NCBI RefSeq assembly: GCF_003207825.1
Contig: NZ_NKTY01000005.1
Location: 104,297-168,296 of the forward strand
Reading direction: 5' to 3'
DNA: 64,000 nt
From: Komagataeibacter saccharivorans
GTDB lineage: Bacteria; Pseudomonadota; Alphaproteobacteria; Acetobacterales; Acetobacteraceae
The number at the start of each line of letters is the position of its first letter. The stretch's first letter is position 1. Positions 17,030 to 26,311 of this stretch are shown one piece after another. The notes under the pieces were generated by a model. It saw only the letters and a program-made list of their open reading frames with translations, searched no databases and was not told the DNA's origin. The position numbers and the translations under genes are program-made.

Positions 17030-17563
17030 GCCCGGCAGACCTTTCCCGCCGTTGCCGTTACACAGCAGACAGAAGCATGCCTTGACTGGTGGCCTTCTGA
17101 GCGGGTGCCTGTGCGGAGTTTCGTGTTTCATCCAATGCCCGAAAGCATTCGACACGCATCGTCCTGATCTGTTTCTGATGGGATAAGGTCTGTCATCATT
17201 CGACCAAAGGATGGCGGATTACCGGCAACTGCGTGCGCCAGATCCGGCTGAAGCAGAACTGTAACAGGCTGCTCGTTTCCGTCCTGCTCCCAGGACATGT
17301 TGCGCGTGGAAGTATTCAGCACGCTTTCCGACGCATCATAGAAGCTGTTTGAAACGGCCCGTCCAGAGATCATAAGAAAGCTTCAGGTGAAGCTTTTTGA
17401 AAAAAAGCGACATCAGAAAACTGTTCCTGTTTTTTATCAGGAATTTCTTTTCAAACAATCTCTCCGGTCTATCTGCCCGACCGAACGTGCCTTAACGGGC
17501 ATGATTTACGCAGCGACACGAGACCTCGGACTTCGCGCGGGGCCACCCCATCGCGGCACATGT
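17030..17563. other. 534-base intergenic region between truA and the membrane protein gene
   Basis: No convincing gene is present. GC content is lower than in the flanks and short open frames on both strands lack ribosome sites and family features. It holds two overlapping palindromes at 17377-17408 and a T-rich stretch (17420-17460) that could serve as transcription stop for the convergent genes. It may be a decayed gene or insertion remnant, but I see no recognisable transposase or terminal repeats. Confidence 0.5.
17377..17408. repeat. Two overlapping palindromes (AAGCTT-rich)
   Basis: AAAGCTTCA-GG-TGAAGCTTT (17377-17396) is a perfect 9-base inverted repeat. Overlapping it, GCTTTTT (17392-17398) pairs with AAAAAGC (17402-17408). 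The two hairpins are mutually exclusive, and T/A runs make the second terminator-like in either direction. AAGCTT-type hairpins of this form recur in intergenic regions of acetic acid bacteria as I recall them; copy number cannot be tested within the window. Confidence 0.6.
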
Positions 17564-18205
17564 TCAGTGCGCGCCGCCCTGTTGCATGAGCAGGGGATAG
17601 AGGAATTCATGCCACGCCCGCTGGTCGGGTGAAAACAGCGCCGTCACGCCACCCAGCGCGACAAGGCTGCCCAGAATGGCCAGAACCATCAGGACCGCCT
17701 GCCCGCGCCGCAGCAGCAGGCCCACGCGGGCAACATACCATGTCAGCCACAGACTGTAGACGAACTCCGTCCCGTTCAGGACCAGTTCACCGGTCTGGGT
17801 TTCCAGCAGTCTGGGCGAGGCCAGCGCCATGATCAGGGCAACAACAAGCCCCACGAACAGCGTGACCCAGTCCGTCCACCATGCAGCCGTGATGTAGCGC
17901 AGCCACAGCCCTTCGCGTTTCCAGTGCCGCGCCAGCGCATGTGTCACCACGGCGGGCATCAGGATCAGGCACAGGGCGAACAGCACCTTGACCCCACTAA
18001 GCGGCTGCGGGGCGTAGGCAACGGTCAGGCCACCACCCACCAGCCACAGCGCCAGACGGGGGGCAAGGGCCGACAGAACGGAATCGCGCGTATTGCCAAA
18101 ATAGGCAATGCCTTCCGCACGGCCACGCCCCAGCAGCAGCATACCCTTAAGGATACCGCCTAACCCGGATGCGGTCGGGTCGGGAGAGGAACCGCGATCG
18201 GCCAT
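17564..18205 (-). CDS. Hypothetical integral membrane protein coupled to dapE
   Basis: I do not recognise this 213-residue protein. After an N-terminal soluble stretch of about 40 residues it has roughly five hydrophobic segments (about 48-65, 72-90, 115-132, 145-165 and 170-190), with conserved-looking aromatic positions (WLRYITAAWWTDWV, YSLWLTWYVARVGLLLRR). Positive charges in loops suggest an ordered topology. Its ATG shares one base with the dapE stop codon, so it is translationally coupled as the last gene of the dapD-dapE unit. It may be a Yip1-like or uncharacterised family; a lysine-pathway role is not implied by sequence. Confidence 0.75.
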   Translation of the reverse strand: MADRGSSPDPTASGLGGILKGMLLLGRGRAEGIAYFGNTRDSVLSALAPRLALWLVGGGLTVAYAPQPLSGVKVLFALCLILMPAVVTHALARHWKREGLWLRYITAAWWTDWVTLFVGLVVALIMALASPRLLETQTGELVLNGTEFVYSLWLTWYVARVGLLLRRGQAVLMVLAILGSLVALGGVTALFSPDQRAWHEFLYPLLMQQGGAH

Positions 18206-19374
18206 TAGTGCATTACCTTTTCAAGAAACCCGGCATAGATCGCCGTCAACTGCTTCAGGTCAGCCAGACTGACATGCTCGTCCACCTTGTGCATGCTCGC
18301 CCCCACCAGCCCGAATTCCGCAACGGGGCAGTAACGGCTGATAAAACGCGCATCGGATGTGCCGCCACCCGTATCAAGGCGGGGTACCTGACCGGTCTCG
18401 GCGCGGATTGCGGCACGCAGGGCCTCGACCGGCGCATCGGGCTGCGTCAGGAACGATTCCCCACTGATGGAAATACTGACCCCGGCGCCGGGAGCATGCC
18501 GGGCCGTAACCGTACGCAGCCAGCCGGACAGGTCCGCACCCGTATGCAGGTCGTTAAAGCGGATGTTCAGCCGGGCATGCGCCTGCGCCGGAATGACATT
18601 TGTGGCCGTATTGCCCACATCCACGCTGGTCACCTGCAGGCTGGAGGGTTCAAACCACTCGCTACCCGTATCCAGCGGTGCCGCAGTCAGTTCCCCCAGC
18701 AGCGCCAGAAGGCGGTGCACGGGATTATCCGCGCGGTGCGGGTAGGCCACATGGCCCTGCGTGCCGTTGACGGTAATGCGGGCATTCAGGCTGCCACGGC
18801 GACCGATCTTGATGACCTCTCCCATCCCGGCGGGATTGGTCGGTTCGCCCACAAGACAGAAATCCGGTACCTGCCCCTGCTTTTCCATCCATTCCAGCAC
18901 GCGCACGGTACCGTTGGTGGCGGGGCCTTCCTCGTCTCCGGTAATCAGCAGGCTGATGGAACCACGCTGATCCGGGGTCTGGTCCAGATACAGCCGTACG
19001 GCTGCGACAAAGGCGGCGATGCCCCCCTTCATGTCGCATGCACCCCGACCGAACAGGATGCCGTCATGAATTTCCCCGCCGAAGGGATCATGCTGCCACC
19101 GGGCGCTGCCTACCGGCACCACATCGGTATGCCCGGCAAAACACAGATGGGGATGGCCCGTGCCCAGACGGGCAAACAGGTTGGGCGTGCGGGCCTCTCC
19201 CTCCCCGAACGGGAGGAGGGTCACGCTGAAACCGATCTGCTCCAGCACACCGGCCAGCGTGTTGATGCAACACCCATCATCAGGGGTGACGGAAGGACAG
19301 CGGATCAGATCCCGCGCAAGGGTGACAACACCACCGGGGTCGTGTTCCATACCGGCCATTCCGTCATCCGCCAT
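18205..19374 (-). CDS. dapE: Succinyl-diaminopimelate desuccinylase
   Basis: A di-zinc M20 hydrolase that removes succinate from N-succinyl-LL-DAP, giving LL-DAP for lysine and peptidoglycan. The 389-residue protein has CFAGHTDVVPVG with the first zinc ligands, GRGACDMKGGIAA with the bridging aspartate, and TGDEEGPATNGT with the catalytic Glu pair. Several ATGs near the N-terminus (positions 1, 6 and 9 of the product) make the exact start uncertain. It begins five bases after the dapD stop. Confidence 0.96.
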   Translation of the reverse strand: MADDGMAGMEHDPGGVVTLARDLIRCPSVTPDDGCCINTLAGVLEQIGFSVTLLPFGEGEARTPNLFARLGTGHPHLCFAGHTDVVPVGSARWQHDPFGGEIHDGILFGRGACDMKGGIAAFVAAVRLYLDQTPDQRGSISLLITGDEEGPATNGTVRVLEWMEKQGQVPDFCLVGEPTNPAGMGEVIKIGRRGSLNARITVNGTQGHVAYPHRADNPVHRLLALLGELTAAPLDTGSEWFEPSSLQVTSVDVGNTATNVIPAQAHARLNIRFNDLHTGADLSGWLRTVTARHAPGAGVSISISGESFLTQPDAPVEALRAAIRAETGQVPRLDTGGGTSDARFISRYCPVAEFGLVGASMHKVDEHVSLADLKQLTAIYAGFLEKVMH

Positions 19375-19379
19375 CGCGA

Positions 19380-20228
19380 TCAGCCGCGCAGCAGGTCGTT
19401 GATCGAGGTCTTGGAGCGTGTGCGTTCGTCCACGCGCTTGACGATCACGGCGCAGTCCAGCGACGGCAGCGGCTTGCCATCAGCCGATGTGGCCTGACGC
19501 GGCGGCAACGTGCCGGGCACGACGACCGAGTAAGCCGGAACGCGGCCCATGAACACTTCGCCCGTGGTGCGGTCGACGATCTTGGTGGATGCGCCAAGGA
19601 ACACGCCCATGGACAGCACGCTGCCGCGTTCGACCACCACGCCTTCGGCCACTTCCGAACGCGCACCGATGAAGCAGCCGTCCTCGATGATGACCGGGGC
19701 GGCCTGCAGCGGCTCAAGCACGCCACCAATACCGACGCCGCCGCTGATGTGGCAGTTCTTGCCAATCTGCGCGCAGCTTCCGATCGTAACCCAGGTATCG
19801 ACCATCGTCCCGCTATCGACATACGCACCGGCGTTGACGAAGCTGGGCATAAGCACGACGCCTGGGGCAATGAAGGCGGAACGACGCACGATCGAACCCG
19901 GCACGGCACGGAAACCGGCCGCGGCGAAAGCCGCCTGATCCCAGCCTGCGAATTTCAGCGGCACCTTGTCATAGCTGGGCGCACCCGCACCGCCACCTTC
20001 AACCAGACGGTTGTCATTCAGGCGGAAGGACAGGAGCACGGCCTTCTTCAGCCATTCATTGACAGTCCAGCCATCCGCGCCCGGCGTGGCGACGCGCAGC
20101 TTGCCGGAATCCAGCGCCAGCAGGGCGGCCTCCACCGCGTCGCGGTCGGCCCCGGTTGTGGCGGTGGACAGCGTCTCGCGACGCTCCCACAGGGCCTCGA
20201 TCTGGCTCTGAAGGGATGTATCGGTCAT
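19380..20228 (-). CDS. dapD: 2,3,4,5-tetrahydropyridine-2,6-dicarboxylate N-succinyltransferase
   Basis: Succinylates tetrahydrodipicolinate in the lysine/DAP pathway, the step before aminotransfer and DapE. The 282-residue protein has an N-terminal helical domain and a left-handed beta-helix of hexapeptide repeats from about residue 105 ([38 protein letters not shown]). An AGGA lies about ten bases before the ATG. Same-strand partner of dapE. Confidence 0.97.
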   Translation of the reverse strand: MTDTSLQSQIEALWERRETLSTATTGADRDAVEAALLALDSGKLRVATPGADGWTVNEWLKKAVLLSFRLNDNRLVEGGGAGAPSYDKVPLKFAGWDQAAFAAAGFRAVPGSIVRRSAFIAPGVVLMPSFVNAGAYVDSGTMVDTWVTIGSCAQIGKNCHISGGVGIGGVLEPLQAAPVIIEDGCFIGARSEVAEGVVVERGSVLSMGVFLGASTKIVDRTTGEVFMGRVPAYSVVVPGTLPPRQATSADGKPLPSLDCAVIVKRVDERTRSKTSINDLLRG

Positions 20229-20360
20229 ATTTGCAAAATCCTGTCTGGGGCTGGTTTCCCCGGCGGGACATGCCGGGGGCCTGTGTTAATTTGCCTGCGG
20301 ACCATGCGGAGGATCGGGGGCAATGTCAACGCACCGCCCCGGATTACCCCGCACGCCCGG

Positions 20361-21266
20361 TCATGCGCCGCGGATCAGGGTTCCGGGGCCAGCTTCGGTG
20401 AACAGTTCGAGCAGGCAGGAATGCTGCACGCGGCCATCGAGAATGACCGCCGCCTTCGCACCCGCGCGCACGGCTTCAAGGCAGGTCTCGACCTTGGGGA
20501 TCATGCCACCCGAAATCATGCCGCTGGCAATGCCCTTACGCGCGTCTTCCGCCGTCAGTTCCGGGATAAGCCTGCCTTCGCCATCAAGCACGCCGGGCAC
20601 GTCCGTCAGCATGATCAGGCGGCTGGCATTGATCGCGCCTGCAATCGCACCGGCAGCCGTGTCGGCATTGATGTTATACGTCTCGCCATTCTCGCCGCCA
20701 CCGATGGGGGCGATAACGGGGATCAGCCCCGAACCGGACAGTGCATAGATCACGCGCGGGTCGATGCGGGTAGGTTCCCCCACGAAACCCAGATCAAGCA
20801 GGCGGTCGGTTTCCACCCCGCCCACGCGCGCGCGGCGCTGGAGCCTGCGGGCCGAAATCAGGCCACCATCCAGCCCGGAAATACCCACGGCCAGCGCGCC
20901 CGCGCGGTTGATGAGACCGGCGACCTGCTTGTTCACCTTGCCGCCCAGCACCATTTCGATCACGTCGATCATGGCCGCATCGGTTACGCGCAGTCCATCG
21001 ATGAAGGTCGATTCAATCTGCAGCCGCTTGAGCATGGCGCTGATCTGCGGACCACCACCATGCACCACGACGGGATTGATGCCGACCTGCTTGAGCAGCG
21101 CGATGTCATGGCCAAACGCGCTGGACAGCGAGGTATCGACCATCGCGCTGCCACCATATTTCACCACGATCGTGTCACCGGCATAGCGGCGCAGATAGGG
21201 CAGCGCCCTGGCCAGAACCTCGGCCCGTACCTGTGCTTCCCGGTCGCCCGGTTCTGTTCCTGTCAT
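20361..21266 (-). CDS. argB: Acetylglutamate kinase
   Basis: Phosphorylates N-acetylglutamate in arginine synthesis. The 301-residue protein has the amino acid kinase motifs VVKYGGSAM near residue 35 and VVHGGGPQI near 70, plus ISGLDGGLISA and NINADTAAGAIA. Length and motifs match the family. It lies between engB and dapD on the same strand, with 132 non-coding bases before dapD. Confidence 0.97.
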   Translation of the reverse strand: MTGTEPGDREAQVRAEVLARALPYLRRYAGDTIVVKYGGSAMVDTSLSSAFGHDIALLKQVGINPVVVHGGGPQISAMLKRLQIESTFIDGLRVTDAAMIDVIEMVLGGKVNKQVAGLINRAGALAVGISGLDGGLISARRLQRRARVGGVETDRLLDLGFVGEPTRIDPRVIYALSGSGLIPVIAPIGGGENGETYNINADTAAGAIAGAINASRLIMLTDVPGVLDGEGRLIPELTAEDARKGIASGMISGGMIPKVETCLEAVRAGAKAAVILDGRVQHSCLLELFTEAGPGTLIRGA

Positions 21267-21335
21267 CCGAACGGTCCCTTCGCTCCTGACTGCTGAATAT
21301 CCCTGCCCCCGCCCGTTAACATGGGCGGATGGACC

Positions 21336-22013
21336 CTATCTGGCGGCCTGCACCGGATTGGCCAGTCGGGCCAGTTCCGCGCGCAGCATCTCGATCCCTT
21401 CCCCGCTTTCGCTGCTGGTGGCCAGCACATCGGGGAAAGCCGCGGCATGCGCCCTTACGATTTCACCCACATCGCGCAGCTTGGCCGCCAGCGCATTGGG
21501 TTTGGGCACGTCGCATTTGGTCAGCACCACCTGAAAGGTTACGGCGGCGCGATCCAGCATCTTCATGATTTCCTGATCACTGGCCTTGACCTCCACCCGG
21601 CTGTCCAGCAGCAGCACGACACGGCGCAGCGTCGGCCTGCCGCGCAGGTAGGAAAACATCATGCCCTGCCAGTCTTCCTTCACCGCTTTCGCCGCCTTGG
21701 CAAAACCGTAACCGGGCATGTCGACCAGCGTAAGCCGGTCGGCCAGTTCAAAGAAATTGAGCTGCTTGGTCCGTCCCGGCTCGGACGAGGCGCGCGCCAA
21801 CGCCCGACGCCCGGTCAGGGCGTTGATCAGGCTGGACTTGCCCACGTTGGAGCGGCCCGCAAACGCGATTTCCGGCAGCAGCGGATCAGGCAGCTGGCCG
21901 AGCTTCTGTGCGCCAAATACAAAATTGAACTCACCGGCGAACAGAACGCGCCCGATTTCACGGTCGCGTTCCAGTTCTTCAGGTGTCAGCGGGGGGGAGG
22001 AAAAATCCACCAT
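21336..22013 (-). CDS. engB: Ribosome biogenesis GTPase EngB/YsxC/YihA
   Basis: A small GTPase needed for late 50S assembly. The 225-residue protein contains G1 GRSNVGKSSLINAL, G3 DMPGYGFA and G4 TKCDVPK in order, with the conserved PGRTKQLNFF switch segment. It begins 14 bases after yidC ends and belongs to the rpmH-rnpA-yidD-yidC-engB cluster. Confidence 0.96.
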   Translation of the reverse strand: MVDFSSPPLTPEELERDREIGRVLFAGEFNFVFGAQKLGQLPDPLLPEIAFAGRSNVGKSSLINALTGRRALARASSEPGRTKQLNFFELADRLTLVDMPGYGFAKAAKAVKEDWQGMMFSYLRGRPTLRRVVLLLDSRVEVKASDQEIMKMLDRAAVTFQVVLTKCDVPKPNALAAKLRDVGEIVRAHAAAFPDVLATSSESGEGIEMLRAELARLANPVQAAR

Positions 22014-22027
22014 CTCGATCCCTGTGG

Positions 22028-23779
22028 TTATTTCTTCCCGGCGGGGAGTTTGGGCTTGCTGTCAGAACGGTTCTTCACGCGGCGCTGGATCAGCGTCTGC
22101 TGCGCCATCGTCAGCAGGTTGTTCCAGCAGTAGTAGATCACCAGTCCCGAAGGCTGACGCGCCATGAAGAAGGTGAAAATGACCGGCATGAGCTGGAACA
22201 TCTTCTGCTGCGCGGGGTCCGCCGCCGGGGCGGGATTGATCCGCTGCTGGATGAACATCGTCAGCCCGAACGCAATCGGCCACAGGCCAAGCTGGAGCAT
22301 GGGCGAAATGACGGTGGGGTCCCACGGGATCAGGCCGAACAGGGTGAACAGGTTTGTCGGGTCAAATGCCGACAGATCATGAATCCAGCCAAAGAACGGC
22401 GCATGACGCATTTCGATGGTGACGTACAGATCTTTATACAGGCACCAGAAAACCGGGATCTGCAGCAGCATGGGCAGGCAGCCGCTGGCCGGGTTCACGC
22501 CTTCCTGCTTGTACAGGGCGATCATCTGCTGGTTGAGCGCCATCTGGTCGTCCTTGTAGCGCTCACGCAGGGCTTTGATCTTGGGCTGAAGCTGACGCAT
22601 CTTGCCCATGGACTGGAACTGCTTGGTCGCCAGCGGGAAGAACAGCGCCTTGACCAGCAGGGTGAATGCCATAAGGGCAAGACCGAAATTGCCCAGCATG
22701 GTGTTCAGCCAGTCCAGCACCGTAAAGATCGGACGCGTCAGAAACGCAAACCAGCCAAAATCGACCGCTTTCCAGAAATCGGGGATATGCAGGCTGGATT
22801 CATATTTTTCCAGCAGCGGCACTTCCTTGGCACCGGCAAAGACATGGCTGGCGGAAACCGCCTCCCCGCCACCCGCCACAACCAGTGGCGTGCGCGCGGT
22901 AAAGCCTACGTCATAGACACCCTTGTCCCCGCCGGTGGGCTGATAGGAATAGGTGCCCGCCACGTCGCTATCCTGCTGCGGAATAACGGCGGACAGCCAG
23001 TATTTGTCGGTAATGCCGGCCCAGCCGCCCTGCCCCGCCTTGGTCCATGCGATGTTACCCGGCGGCACGGCCCCCTTGCGCAGGGACTTGTACGAGCTTT
23101 CGTCCAGCTTGTGATCAATGACCGAAATCGGCCCTTCATGCACAAGGTAACCACCCGTCTCGACCGGGGTGTAGCCACGTTCCACGCGCGAGAAGGGATA
23201 GAGGGAAACGGCTTCCCCCCCATGGTTGATCACCTTCTGCGTGACCGCGAACATGTAATTCTGGTCAATGGCGATATTGATCTGGAATACCTGTCCCTGA
23301 CCGTTATCCCATGACAGGGTCACTGGCTGGGCCTGTGTCAGCGTATCGTGGTCGGCAGTCCAGACGGTGTTGGCATCAGGCACGCTGACATGGCCACCAC
23401 TGACATTGGCCCAGCCGACCTCGACCAGATTGGGTTCCGCCTGATCGCGCGGCTCCAGCACACGGACCAGCGGGCTGCCTGCTTTCACGGTCTCATGATA
23501 ATTCTTGAGCACGAGGTCATCGAGGCGTGCGCCACGCAGGTCGAGCGAACCATGCACGCGGTCCGCGTCGATCGCCACGCGCGGATCGGGCTGGCTGGCG
23601 TCAGCCACCGGCGGTGCGGCGGACGTATTGCCGCCAGCCGCGACGGGCGGCAGGCCCGGTGTGGCATTGGGGGCCTGCTGCTCGACCGTCTTATGGTTCT
23701 GCTGTGGCAGGAAATACTCGAAACCGACCAGCACCACGGCAGACAGTGCTGTTGCCACCATAAAACGCTTGATATCCAT
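22028..23779 (-). CDS. yidC: Membrane protein insertase YidC
   Basis: YidC inserts and folds inner-membrane proteins alone or with SecYEG. The 583-residue product has the Gram-negative form: an N-terminal membrane helix (residues 6-23), a large periplasmic beta domain to about 340, then the conserved five-helix core (LNTMLGNFGLALMAFTLLVK, PVFWCLYKDLYVTIEMRHAPFFGWIHDLS). The C-terminus is lysine-rich. Its ATG shares one base with the yidD stop. Confidence 0.97.
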   Translation of the reverse strand: MDIKRFMVATALSAVVLVGFEYFLPQQNHKTVEQQAPNATPGLPPVAAGGNTSAAPPVADASQPDPRVAIDADRVHGSLDLRGARLDDLVLKNYHETVKAGSPLVRVLEPRDQAEPNLVEVGWANVSGGHVSVPDANTVWTADHDTLTQAQPVTLSWDNGQGQVFQINIAIDQNYMFAVTQKVINHGGEAVSLYPFSRVERGYTPVETGGYLVHEGPISVIDHKLDESSYKSLRKGAVPPGNIAWTKAGQGGWAGITDKYWLSAVIPQQDSDVAGTYSYQPTGGDKGVYDVGFTARTPLVVAGGGEAVSASHVFAGAKEVPLLEKYESSLHIPDFWKAVDFGWFAFLTRPIFTVLDWLNTMLGNFGLALMAFTLLVKALFFPLATKQFQSMGKMRQLQPKIKALRERYKDDQMALNQQMIALYKQEGVNPASGCLPMLLQIPVFWCLYKDLYVTIEMRHAPFFGWIHDLSAFDPTNLFTLFGLIPWDPTVISPMLQLGLWPIAFGLTMFIQQRINPAPAADPAQQKMFQLMPVIFTFFMARQPSGLVIYYCWNNLLTMAQQTLIQRRVKNRSDSKPKLPAGKK

Positions 23780-24075
23780 CAGCGACCCGCCAGACTTTTA
23801 CTGTTTTTCATGGAGTCATGCATGCCACATCCGCAGACCCCATGGGGAACCGGATCATGACCGCCCGCGTTCCACGGGTTGCAGCGCAGGATGCGCCACA
23901 CGGCCAGCATCGTACCGCGCGCAGCCCCATGCCGGGCAATCGCGTCACGTGCGTAATGACTGCATGAAGGGGTAAACCGGCAATGCGCGCCCCATATGGG
24001 CCGGATCACCAGTTGGTATGCGCGAATGATCGCGCGCAGGATGTGGGCAGGCGGGCTTAGGGAAGACGTAGTCAC
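23779..24075 (-). CDS. yidD: Membrane protein insertion efficiency factor YidD
   Basis: A small (98-residue) amphipathic membrane-associated protein with the family core YQLVIRPIWGAHCRFTPSCS and the downstream PWNAGGHDPVP segment. Cysteines are in the usual places. It overlaps rnpA by four bases and yidC by one, the standard order of this cluster. The start at 24075 leaves a short polar leader. Confidence 0.95.
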   Translation of the reverse strand: MTTSSLSPPAHILRAIIRAYQLVIRPIWGAHCRFTPSCSHYARDAIARHGAARGTMLAVWRILRCNPWNAGGHDPVPHGVCGCGMHDSMKNSKSLAGR

Positions 24076-24422
24076 GATTCTTCCTTCACCCCCGCCTTGC
24101 GCAGGGCCTTGCGGTAATCGCCCACAAGGGCATCAAACCGCCGATCCCGCGTGCCAGACCGGCCGATAACCACGATATCGACACCTTGCAGCGTACGTTC
24201 GCGATCCAGCAGCCGGACGACTTCCCGCAGGCGTCGCCGGACCCGGTTGCGCACAACGGAATTACCCACTTTCTTGGTAACGGTAAAACCGTACCGGGCC
24301 GCTTCCGTGTCGCCGCGTTCAAGCGCCTGCAGCACCAGACCCGGAACGGGTGCCTTGCGGCCTTTGGCCGCCACCCGCAGGAACTCGGCGCGTTTTTTAA
24401 GACGCGTGGACTTATCGGCCAC
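24072..24422 (-). CDS. rnpA: Ribonuclease P protein component
   Basis: RnpA is the protein cofactor of RNase P, which cleaves tRNA 5' leaders. The 116-residue basic protein opens RLKKRAEFLRVAAKG, and carries the signature RNRVRRRLREVVR near residue 60 and a GVDIVVIGR strand. It lies 75 bases downstream of rpmH, as in most bacteria. Confidence 0.95.
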   Translation of the reverse strand: MADKSTRLKKRAEFLRVAAKGRKAPVPGLVLQALERGDTEAARYGFTVTKKVGNSVVRNRVRRRLREVVRLLDRERTLQGVDIVVIGRSGTRDRRFDALVGDYRKALRKAGVKEES

Positions 24423-24497
24423 TTTCAGCCGCCCCTTTGTAGAGACATTTCGCGTTCCGGACGCACAGGCGCCCGGAACGTGCAGACGTCACCTGCC

Positions 24498-24632
24498 TCA
24501 GGCAGAAAGACGCTTGCGGCCCTTGCTGCGACGGTTTGCAACAACCTTGCGGCCACCAACGGTTTCCATACGCGAACGGAAGCCGTGGCGACGCTTGCGG
24601 ACCAGCTTCGAGGGTTGATACGTGCGCTTCAC
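24498..24632 (-). CDS. rpmH: 50S ribosomal protein L34
   Basis: The 44-residue product reads [18 protein letters not shown] followed by a [19 protein letters not shown] tail, the hallmark of L34. The start is GTG at 24632, with GGGAG about eight bases upstream; no in-frame ATG precedes it. It is the first gene of the rpmH-rnpA-yidD-yidC-engB cluster. The short length and GTG start make it easy to miss. Confidence 0.97.
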   Translation of the reverse strand: MKRTYQPSKLVRKRRHGFRSRMETVGGRKVVANRRSKGRKRLSA

Positions 24633-24786
24633 AACGGCACTCCCAGATTGACAATGACAGACAGGTTACGGAATAAATTCCAGCAGGCCCCATATCATAC
24701 GGAAGGCCCGAGCGGCGCCTTATACTGCCGCTTTCAGGCAACGTCAATGCTGACCGCCCCTTCCCCCCCGTAACCGGATGTTTTCC

Positions 24787-25014
24787 ATGACCAGCCCAGC
24801 CTGCGACTCTGCACCCGCCCTGAATGAAATGCTGCGCAAGCACCTGCATGATATCCGGGGCCATCTTTCCCCGGCCATGCTGCAGGCGGATTCGCTGGCG
24901 CTGAGTGCTGATGAACGGACACGAAAGGCGGCACAGGCCATTCTGGACGCGCTCGACGCCACGACGGCGGAACTCGCCGCCATGCGCCGCCTGCTGGGAT
25001 CGCGCCATCCGTAA
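24787..25014 (+). CDS. Small protein with a histidine-kinase-like HDIRG helix
   Basis: This 75-residue product (78 if the ATG at 24778 is used) is predicted to be all alpha-helical. It contains LHDIRGHLSPAMLQADSL in the first helix and a second helix ending LDATTAELAAMRRLL. The H-D-x-R-G-x-L-S-P pattern resembles the phosphoacceptor helix of histidine kinase dimerisation domains, but there is no ATPase domain. Codon third positions are GC-rich as in real genes here. It is divergent from rpmH and convergent with gloA. The ribosome site is weak, which lowers confidence. Function is unknown. Confidence 0.6.
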   Translation: MTSPACDSAPALNEMLRKHLHDIRGHLSPAMLQADSLALSADERTRKAAQAILDALDATTAELAAMRRLLGSRHP

Positions 25015-25037
25015 CGGGAAATGCGGGATGGAGACGG

Positions 25038-25427
25038 CTATTTCTTTTCGATCAGTTCGATCTTGTAGCCGTCCGGGTCTTCCACAAACGCGATGACGGT
25101 CGTGCCAAACTTGACCGGCCCGGCTTCACGCGTGACCTTGCCACCCCCGGCACGCACCTTTTCCACAAGGGCCGCGACATCGGGCACGCCCACGGCGAAA
25201 TGACCGAATCCGGTGCCCACATCGTAACCGTCATCCTGACCCCAGTTATAGGTCAGTTCAATTTCAGCCTGTCCGGCGGCATTATCGCCATAACCAATGA
25301 AAACGAGAGTGTACTTCCCTTCCGGCACGTCCTTGCGCCGCAGTTCGTGCATGCCCAGCAGCCGGTAAAAGGCAAGGCTTGCATCAAGGTTGCGGACGCG
25401 CACCATCGTATGCAGGTAGCTTCCCAT
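25038..25427 (-). CDS. gloA: Lactoylglutathione lyase (glyoxalase I)
   Basis: Converts the methylglyoxal-glutathione hemithioacetal to S-lactoylglutathione. The 129-residue protein keeps all four metal ligands of the Ni-type enzyme: His6, Glu57 (in IELTYNWG), His76 (GFGHFAVG) and Glu124 (GYKIELIE). Length matches the E. coli enzyme. It lies downstream of lpxI by 14 bases and could be read with that operon. Confidence 0.95.
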   Translation of the reverse strand: MGSYLHTMVRVRNLDASLAFYRLLGMHELRRKDVPEGKYTLVFIGYGDNAAGQAEIELTYNWGQDDGYDVGTGFGHFAVGVPDVAALVEKVRAGGGKVTREAGPVKFGTTVIAFVEDPDGYKIELIEKK

Positions 25428-25441
25428 TTTACGTTCTCCCT

Positions 25442-26311
25442 TCAGGTTATTTTTTCATCCCCGCCACCGATACCGGTCAGGAAAAGCCCCGCTTCATTCG
25501 CCATGGTGATGCAGGCGGCGGGATCGGTAATCAGCGTGGCCCCGGCCTCGATGGCGATACCGCGCAATCCGGCCGCGATGACACCGGCAAGGGTACGCGG
25601 ACCTATTGTGGGCAGGTCAGCGCGGCGTTCCTGTCCCGGCTTGGCCATTTTGACCAGAACGCCACCGGGGCGGTCCGGTTGCCGCAGACCTGCCACGCGT
25701 TCGAGCATGCCATCCGTGCCTTCCAGTGCCTCCACCGCCAGCACGAGACCGCCCTGCACCACGCAGCCCTGACCGATATCCAGTTCACCCAGCCGCCGGA
25801 TCACTTTCCGGGCCAGCATGATATCGGCGCGGGCAGCTTCATCGGGTGTCACTGCGCCCATCGCCCCACGGCGCGCGACGGAGCCGGACAGATATTCATG
25901 CGCGCCCCGGATGGTGAAGCCTTCCTCCCCCAGCACGCGCACGATGGCACCCAGCAGTCCGTCATCGCCCGCAAACAGGGCCTTGCCGATACGCGCCAGA
26001 ATGCGCGCGCCCGTCGCATCAGGCCGCAGGTTGATAAGGGAAGGCCGACGCACCGGCCCGATCAGCACAAGGTTACGGCAGCCATGTTCATGCAGCGCAG
26101 ACAGGATTTCCCCCGCGGCCGCAAGCCGGATCATGCGGTGTGGCCACTGGCCGATCACATCCGGATCGGCAAAGCCCTGAAAGCCGACGATAAAGACGCG
26201 GCCGCCTGCCTGCTCAACCGCCTGGGCGACCTGCCCCGGCAGGGGACCACCACCGGCCAGAATGCCGACGCAGGCCGTCTCCCGCCGATACGCGGCGATA
26301 TCAGGCGCCAT
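25442..26311 (-). CDS. lpxI: UDP-2,3-diacylglucosamine diphosphatase LpxI
   Basis: LpxI hydrolyses UDP-2,3-diacylglucosamine to lipid X, replacing LpxH in alphaproteobacteria. The 289-residue protein has the DUF1009 features: [18 protein letters not shown] near the N-terminus, the Ala/Val-rich central domain and the C-terminal [19 protein letters not shown] and ATLITDPAA segments. It overlaps the 3' end of lpxA by 11 bases and is its usual neighbour. The next pathway gene, lpxB, is not adjacent. Confidence 0.94.
   Translation of the reverse strand: MAPDIAAYRRETACVGILAGGGPLPGQVAQAVEQAGGRVFIVGFQGFADPDVIGQWPHRMIRLAAAGEILSALHEHGCRNLVLIGPVRRPSLINLRPDATGARILARIGKALFAGDDGLLGAIVRVLGEEGFTIRGAHEYLSGSVARRGAMGAVTPDEAARADIMLARKVIRRLGELDIGQGCVVQGGLVLAVEALEGTDGMLERVAGLRQPDRPGGVLVKMAKPGQERRADLPTIGPRTLAGVIAAGLRGIAIEAGATLITDPAACITMANEAGLFLTGIGGGDEKIT

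Noticed and set aside
17128..17373. An 81-codon minus-strand frame in the truA downstream gap
   Set aside because: No ribosome site, no family resemblance and unlike codon use of neighbouring genes; kept as part of the intergenic region note.
18169..19497. 442-codon plus-strand frame antisense to dapE
   Set aside because: Overlaps a gene with all M20 motifs; no ribosome site and shadow-type composition.
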